NCBI GenBank assembly: GCA_009869945.1
Contig: WIXG01000054.1
Location: forward strand, 233,176 to 297,175
From: Mesaphorura yosii
Lineage: Eukaryota; Arthropoda; Collembola; Poduromorpha; Tullbergiidae
DNA: 64,000 bases
Direction of reading: 5' to 3'
In this document: positions 59,010 through 64,000 of the stretch, in pieces
Layout of the letters: every line of letters begins with the position of its first letter
Position numbering within the stretch: position 1 is the first letter of the stretch
Notes under the pieces: generated by a model
Told to the model about the DNA's origin: nothing
Database searches by the model: none
What the model saw: the letters and a program-made list of their open reading frames with translations, nothing else
Translations under genes and position numbers: made by a program

Positions 59010-59996
59010 TCATTTGGTACTCTCATTTGGTTTTGTGGCACGCAAAGCAACTGCTAAAACCAATTCATCATACACACCACGTCCATTGGCGTCAGCAGAG
59101 TTATTTGGGTTATTCTTTGCCAAGTATTCACAAACGACTTGCTGCAGACGTTGCTGATCTGCTAGAGATTTGACGCACTTGTCGAAGGGCAGTGGATTAC
59201 TCGAAGTGGAAACTTCTGCATAAGAAATCGAATGAGAAGTCGTTAGTCAATCAATGCGTTCTGAAAGCGACTTTTTGAATTCGATAGCACTCGACCCACC
59301 TGCGCAAATGTCAACTCTCGGGTGCCTTCTGACCATGGGATAAGTTAGGATCTCATGAACAACGAATCCGACGTGGGTCAGAAGGTCCCTATACTGGGAC
59401 ATGTGATACGCTCCTCTCTCCTCTTCACTGGAATCCGATGAAGGTTCTGGATACCAGTAGCAGTCCGCCAAATCCTCCCGCAGCAGAGGTCCCCATTCGG
59501 GGTGCTCTTTGAGGTATTTGACTACTCCAACATGTGGTGTCTCCACAACGTTGAACAATATAAGATCACCCCCTGGTCGCAGTAGCTCAAACCATTTGCG
59601 AATGGTCTCGATCTTGTGCTGTACATTCCGCAATGCAAATATAGAAAATATTTTCTGGAATCGCATCCTCTCCAATGGGAAATCTGGACTCAGGATGTCA
59701 CCCAGAACGTACTCGACATTAGGATGAGAGTACTTGGCCCTCGCGTAGTTGATCATCGAGTCTGAGATGTCCACACCGAAGATCTTGGATCCTGCCTGCT
59801 GAGCGCGGTGAGCTTGAAACTTCAGGCAATTCTCTCCAGTCCCACAACCATGGTCCATTATGCTCTCATTTGGAGCCCAGACTAACTTGTCGAAGAACGG
59901 GATCAGAGTCTGAACGGTTGAGTCAACGATCCACTCTGATTCGTCGTCACAGCTGTCGTAAATCTCGGCGTAACTCCTCGGCGCTTCCACAGCCAT
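59010..59996 (-). CDS. Juvenile hormone acid O-methyltransferase-like SAM-dependent methyltransferase
   Basis: Two exons, 59996-59300 and 59215-59010 (84-bp intron, phase 1), 300 residues. The SAM-binding motif I reads I-M-D-H-G-C-G-T-G-E-N (46-56). The acidic loop V-D-I-S-D-S-M follows at about 76, then the motif II/III segments (Y-V-L-G-D-I-L, L-R-P-G-G-D-L-I-L-F). The C-terminal exon ends V-Y-D-E-L-V-L-A-V-A, as in JHAMT-family proteins, and total length matches. In insects JHAMT methylates farnesoic acid or JH acid in the last steps of juvenile hormone synthesis. The family is expanded in arthropods, so this copy may act on another carboxylate. No signal peptide; cytosolic. A possible 5' leader exon ends at 60111 with GTGAGT, with an acceptor at 60028 (83-bp intron). 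Confidence 0.85.
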
Positions 59997-61611
59997 AGTT
60001 TTCTCAGAAAGAAGGTTACTCTTCTGGCTGAATTGAAGGGCAACAAGATATCTTTACGCGAAGAGTAATGAAACTGAAAATAAAATCATTTCCCTAGACT
60101 TAATACTCACGTCAGAAATTGAATGCCAGTCGTGTGTGAACGTGGATGTGGGGTCTATGAGGTTTGATATAACCGCGTTTTGGGACAGCTTCGATAGGCG
60201 AAAGGCCATGAGGTCTGAGACGTTCCTTAATCCAGGCATGCACACATGAGTAAAGAGTTTAACGGATTGAATTGAACTGGACATAACTTGAATAAGTTAT
60301 TATCGCGTATTTAGATGACGCCAGCAATCGGTTATTTATATGAATACCAGTTCGTGTCATCGTATCAGCAGAATTTAAGCCGACAGTGTTAACTGTGTTG
60401 AGCTTGTAGAGATTCCGGCAGTCTAAATTTGAAAGTAGACTAGCACTGCACCGCAAAGGTCAATAAATAGAAATTAATGCTTCCGGTTCGAAGTTTCGAA
60501 CGGATCTCTAGCAAGCCGCCAATTCAAACCTGTGGCCTGTGACCCTACGGCTAACCTTAACCCAAATTATTATGCATACTGGTGTGTAGCTTAATATTGA
60601 TTCTAATAAAACATCATTTTGTAAAGTAAAATCGTTCAATTCCACTATAAGCTCGTTATTCTTGAATAGAATTTCCGTTCGCCAAGTGATGAAATCACGA
60701 AGTAACCAACTCATGTTCTACACAATCACATCCATCGTCCGGCCCAATTCAAATTGCCGATTTGTTGAGTGAATTTACGAGGAGAGTGAAGAGTGGGGCA
60801 CGCAAGCACATTGGTGAAACAGCGTACGTGAATAAATTGCGCAATGCAATGTGTGCGAAGTCGAACTGGATACGATTTTGTGCTTAGAACTTCTATCGGA
60901 ACTCCGAAACCTCTGACCTTCACCGAGTTCTTGGGCACAATAAATTGTAATTTGTGGAGCTGGGCTTGCTTGCTGATTTGTTTTGTTTGAGAAGTTTTCT
61001 TCAAACTTTTACAGAAAGAGGATATTAATCACACCTAAAGTAAAAATCTGGCTTGTTTTGGGCGGGCCATGGAATGGAATATTGCATTCCTTAGACGTGC
61101 AATGCGCAGATCACGAACACAGTTACGACGGGTGACCGTGACCACAACCGCACTCGAAGCACAAACCAATTTTCGCAATTAAACTACGACCATTCGGCAT
61201 CAGGCAATCAGCATGCGACGCAAAGCCAGAACGCACGTACCTTGATTGGCATTGTCACTTTGATATTCTGGCATTGGCAATTCATGCAAAGGCGACATGA
61301 CTCTGAAAAGAATTGCATATTAAATGCGGAATTCCCAAAGTCACTACGCAAGCAGCACATTCAAATTCTAGCGAACAGTTCGACTCGGAATATAAAAGGC
61401 AGCCCACGATATTATTCCGTTAAGCAAACTCATCTCCGATTCCAAGCAAACAATCCAACAGACAATTAGGTTTACTGCCTCGTCTCATCGGTCTTGCTTT
61501 TGAGACGTGTATGAATGTATGACAAACAGAACTCATTTAACCAGCACTGTCCTTATTGTAACACATGTTCGAAAGGAGAGCACGACTTTCATCGGCAGAC
61601 AATTCACAGCT
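59997..61611 (-). other. Intergenic stretch upstream of the methyltransferase
   Basis: A minus-strand open frame at 60112-60284 (MSSSIQSVKLF...) ends at a good donor site but joins no coding exon in frame; it is best read as leader sequence. The rest, to 61611, has short frames without domains. A TATA-like promoter on the plus strand at 61391 has no gene I can identify behind it. Confidence 0.4.
61391..61398 (+). promoter_or_regulatory. TATA box (TATAAAAG) without an obvious gene
   Basis: TATAAAAG followed about 30 bp later by TTCCGTTAAGC and a C/A-rich leader resembles an arthropod core promoter. Downstream there is no plus-strand open frame before the convergent four-TM gene ends at 61827. 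Could be a lost gene, a small RNA gene or chance. Confidence 0.3.
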
Positions 61612-61617
61612 TTTATT
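61612..61617 (-). terminator. polyadenylation signal AATAAA (four-TM gene)
   Basis: Minus-strand AATAAA about 210 bp past the stop codon of the four-transmembrane protein gene. Confidence 0.6.
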
Positions 61618-61826
61618 GACAAAACACAGATTCTGGACGGAATGGTCACAATTTCAATACTTTGTCTTAATTCGGACGGAATGTAGCACATAGTCATGGT
61701 ATGGTATACAATTAATACAATACACGTGGTGGTCTATAGTACAGCATGTCATGTGATTCTTCAATTTGTTCCAAATATGATGCCTTTTGTATATCAGCAT
61801 CAAGCTTCGCTGGCTTGTTTGATGTT

Positions 61827-62595
61827 TTAGTAGCCCTGGTCCTTGTACCTTCTCCTAGCGTCATGGTCGTCGTTCCTGCTGCTGAATACTTGCCAGCAAG
61901 CGATGCACGGCAGAACGAAGCTGACCAGAGCGTTCAGGGCCAGACAACCGAGCCACAATTTGCCAACCACTTCAATCTCCCGAGATTCGTGTACTTCTCC
62001 CTGCATCCCGACTGCGAATGCCGCCACAATGGCCGAAAGACCGATGAGGTGACCAGCAGCATAGATGATGGCGACGATTCGTGACTGCGTGCGTAAAAAT
62101 CGGGAAGTCTCAACATGAGTTAGTGAAACATTTTCTTGAAATCTTGCTCACCTCTGCCTTCACCAGCAACAGGACACTCAGCAGCAGCTGGAGCATGCCA
62201 ACACCAACCGCGATTCCTCCAGCCGTGATCCAGTTGGCGACCCATTCGATGCAGAATGTGGCCCTGTCCCTCCTGTAGTAATCATGTTTAGTCCCACTGT
62301 AGCGTGGGTCATACCGATCTCGCTGCACATCACCGAACGACGCACCCAAGATCCGATCGTTGTAGCCGTATCTGTATCGGTTGATGTTTGAGTTCAGGTT
62401 GTATCCGTAGCCCGAAGCTGCACAGTCCTCCGTGAAGGCGGACGCAAGGAGCCATACAGAGAGCAATGCAGTGGCGATGCCCAGCAACTAGACAAGACAA
62501 TGCGTACAACCACAAATTAAGTAAATCTCAGAAATGCAACGATTTAGTGGGTGACTTACAGTTGTCACTGCTCCAAACACGCGGAAGGAGGCCAT
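61827..62595 (-). CDS. Four-transmembrane protein of unknown function
   Basis: Three exons on the minus strand, 62595-62560, 62487-62152 and 62084-61827 (introns 72 and 67 bp; both phase 0), 209 residues. Four hydrophobic helices: about 8-30, 98-122, 126-151 and 165-190. The first loop (31-97) is rich in Tyr, Arg and Asn (for example Y-R-Y-G-Y-N-D-R) and has cysteines at 34 and 91 that could form a disulfide. The second loop is short. The C-terminal tail is polar (R-N-D-D-H-D-A-R-R-R). The plan (4 TM, large first loop) resembles claudin-like, MARVEL-like or insect DUF4728-type small membrane proteins, but I see no defining motif. The absence of C-C-G in the loop argues against a tetraspanin. 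Likely at the plasma membrane or in vesicles; role unknown. Confidence 0.75.
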
Positions 62596-63880
62596 TCCCG
62601 ATTAGTACTTAATATTTAATTAGCGTCGCGTCTTGTCAGTGGAATCTTCCACTTGCACTTACAGTAATACGTCGTAATTATTGGATTCTTCCTGCGAGGC
62701 AAGGAGTTGTTTCTCCTGCATGCACAATTGCGTCTTGTGTTATGTAATCACACTCGAGGATCGACGATCTAGTAACAACCAGCTACCAGCTCGTATTGTT
62801 GTCGATTGCCCACGGGGAACAAATTCATCACAACACAGACCAAGCCACCACAATCCACGATGCAGCAAGCGCGAGACGATCGAGAGTGCCAGGCCAAGCC
62901 ATGAGTTGATGCGTATGTTTTGTTGTACCACATTTACATTTTTTTGTAGGGGAACTGCTGGGAATTGTAATTGGGAGGTGCGGTGCGTGCAAAGACGTAC
63001 TAATCCACTAATTCGAAGACCGAGTCTTTGTTCTCAAGGACAAACTCACCTGGCCTGCTGCACTGCTAAAACGGAAACCTCACCTGGCTGGCTGCTTTTC
63101 GTTTCTTCCATGCATAGTAAATGAGAAAATACTCATTCGGGGTTTATTGTTGTGCTCACGCCTTGCGCTTTTTGCCTCTTCATTACTCGCGAATCACAAT
63201 TCGTCTTTCCCCCGTGCAATTTCGGTAATGGAAGCTAGCGCGGAGCGGAGCGGGAGACGAAGATGATCGACACGGGCATGAACATCGAACATTCTTTCGA
63301 ACAGTTTGATGGATGGCCCTCACAGAACTTAATAGCCTTTTCGATCCGTGGGGAATCCAAGGTTAGTCCAGGAAATGTCATGCCTGGCGTGCTGTGTCGT
63401 GATGATAATGAGATGACAATACAAACGCAAACCTTCTCATAACCATGAAATTTTGCACGAAAGCACGAAGCTTTGCATGTTGCTGTCTAAATTTATCTCA
63501 AGCGCAAAGCAAATAGCAAGCCAACTACGCAGCTTTTCGTGCCTGCCAATCTTCCAAGCAAGGCATCAATCTCTCAAGCAGTAAATATTTTGATTGTGGA
63601 AAGGTAAAAATTTATTGCCATTTCTGCAATGTAGTACGCGTTTATTCATTCCGCTGTTCAGCTGCTCTAATTTTATGGTAGTATTCACATTTGACATGCA
63701 TTCTTTTTTGCAGAGTTCTCAATTTCGCACTTCAACAATGAACAACTCAGTACACTAAACGCAGAGTGCTTGCGAGGGATGTTGCGAAATTTTCAAATGC
63801 GATTCGAAAAGCTTCTCATTCTCGCTTTCGCAAGCTGGAAAACCACAGCACAAGCAGCGGATTTTTAATTACATACTCTG
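62596..63880 (+). other. Intergenic stretch before the minisatellite
   Basis: 1.3 kb with no supported gene. A plus-strand open frame at 62681-63124 has no domain and unusual composition, so it is treated as chance. Confidence 0.45.
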
Positions 63881-64000
63881 TCTCAATCATTACACATTTA
63901 TTGTAAACTCAACGAATTCTCAATCATTACACATTTATTGTAAACTCAACGAATTCTCAATCATTACACATTTATTGTAAACTCAACGAATTCTCAATCA
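63881..64000. repeat. 37-bp tandem repeat (minisatellite), truncated by the window edge
   Basis: Three complete identical units (63881-63917, 63918-63954, 63955-63991) and the first 9 bases of a fourth. The unit starts TCTCAATCATTACACATTTA and ends AACTCAACGAAT. No mismatch between copies, so the array is young or homogenised. It continues beyond the window. Confidence 0.97.

Noticed and set aside
60112-60284. Minus-strand frame ending at a GTGAGT donor, possibly an N-terminal exon of the methyltransferase
   Set aside because: Neither candidate acceptor (near 60028 or 60086) joins it in frame with the methyltransferase; more likely a non-coding leader.
1-64000. CRISPR arrays, bacterial operons, ribosome-binding sites and insertion sequences
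   Set aside because: The window is eukaryotic. The only short array is the 37-bp minisatellite, which lacks unique spacers.

Overview
This is nuclear DNA from an animal. Genes have short GT-AG introns (mostly 64-113 bp), and the proteins are metazoan: an UNC5 netrin receptor, a B4GAT1-type glycosyltransferase, a rhodopsin-like GPCR, a PAR/NFIL3-like bZIP factor, UDP-glycosyltransferases and a juvenile-hormone-acid-methyltransferase-like enzyme. The last points to an arthropod. Genes of bacterial type that carry introns and a signal peptide would fit a springtail (Collembola), a group known for horizontally acquired genes. That species-level guess is inference.

Layout. 1-3.5 kb: three minus-strand zinc-finger genes in tandem, the first cut by the window edge. 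3.96-4.44 kb: a small secreted protein that reads as a Streptomyces-subtilisin-inhibitor (SSI) family member, the most surprising gene here. 6.7-14.9 kb: two paralogous UGT genes in inverted orientation, with a B4GAT1-like gene and a bacterial/fungal-type HAD hydrolase between them, plus a broken MULE transposase fragment at 8.8-9.2 kb. 16.8-18.3 kb: a GPCR that has lost the DRY, CWxP and NPxxY motifs. 18.6-19.9 kb: a BTB-domain gene with two frame breaks. 23.0-23.6 kb: a bZIP gene hidden in three short exons. 23.6-32.3 kb: a gene-poor stretch. 32.3-54.1 kb: unc-5, 14 coding exons with introns up to 5 kb, about one third of the window. 55.9-58.5 kb: two minus-strand paralogues sharing an N-terminal module I do not recognise; one has C2H2 fingers, the other has a one-base frame break. 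59.0-60.0 kb: JHAMT-like methyltransferase. 61.8-62.6 kb: a four-transmembrane protein. The window ends in a 37-bp minisatellite that runs off the edge.

How the genes work together. There are no operons. The UGTs (conjugation of small lipophilic compounds) and the HAD hydrolase would fit a xenobiotic-handling neighbourhood, and the SSI-like protein would be an exported protease inhibitor, but no shared regulation is visible. unc-5 differs from its compact neighbours in having large introns and a long empty upstream flank, as expected of a developmentally regulated receptor. Exon borders were placed by hand from splice consensus, reading-frame phase and family similarity; none is confirmed by RNA data.
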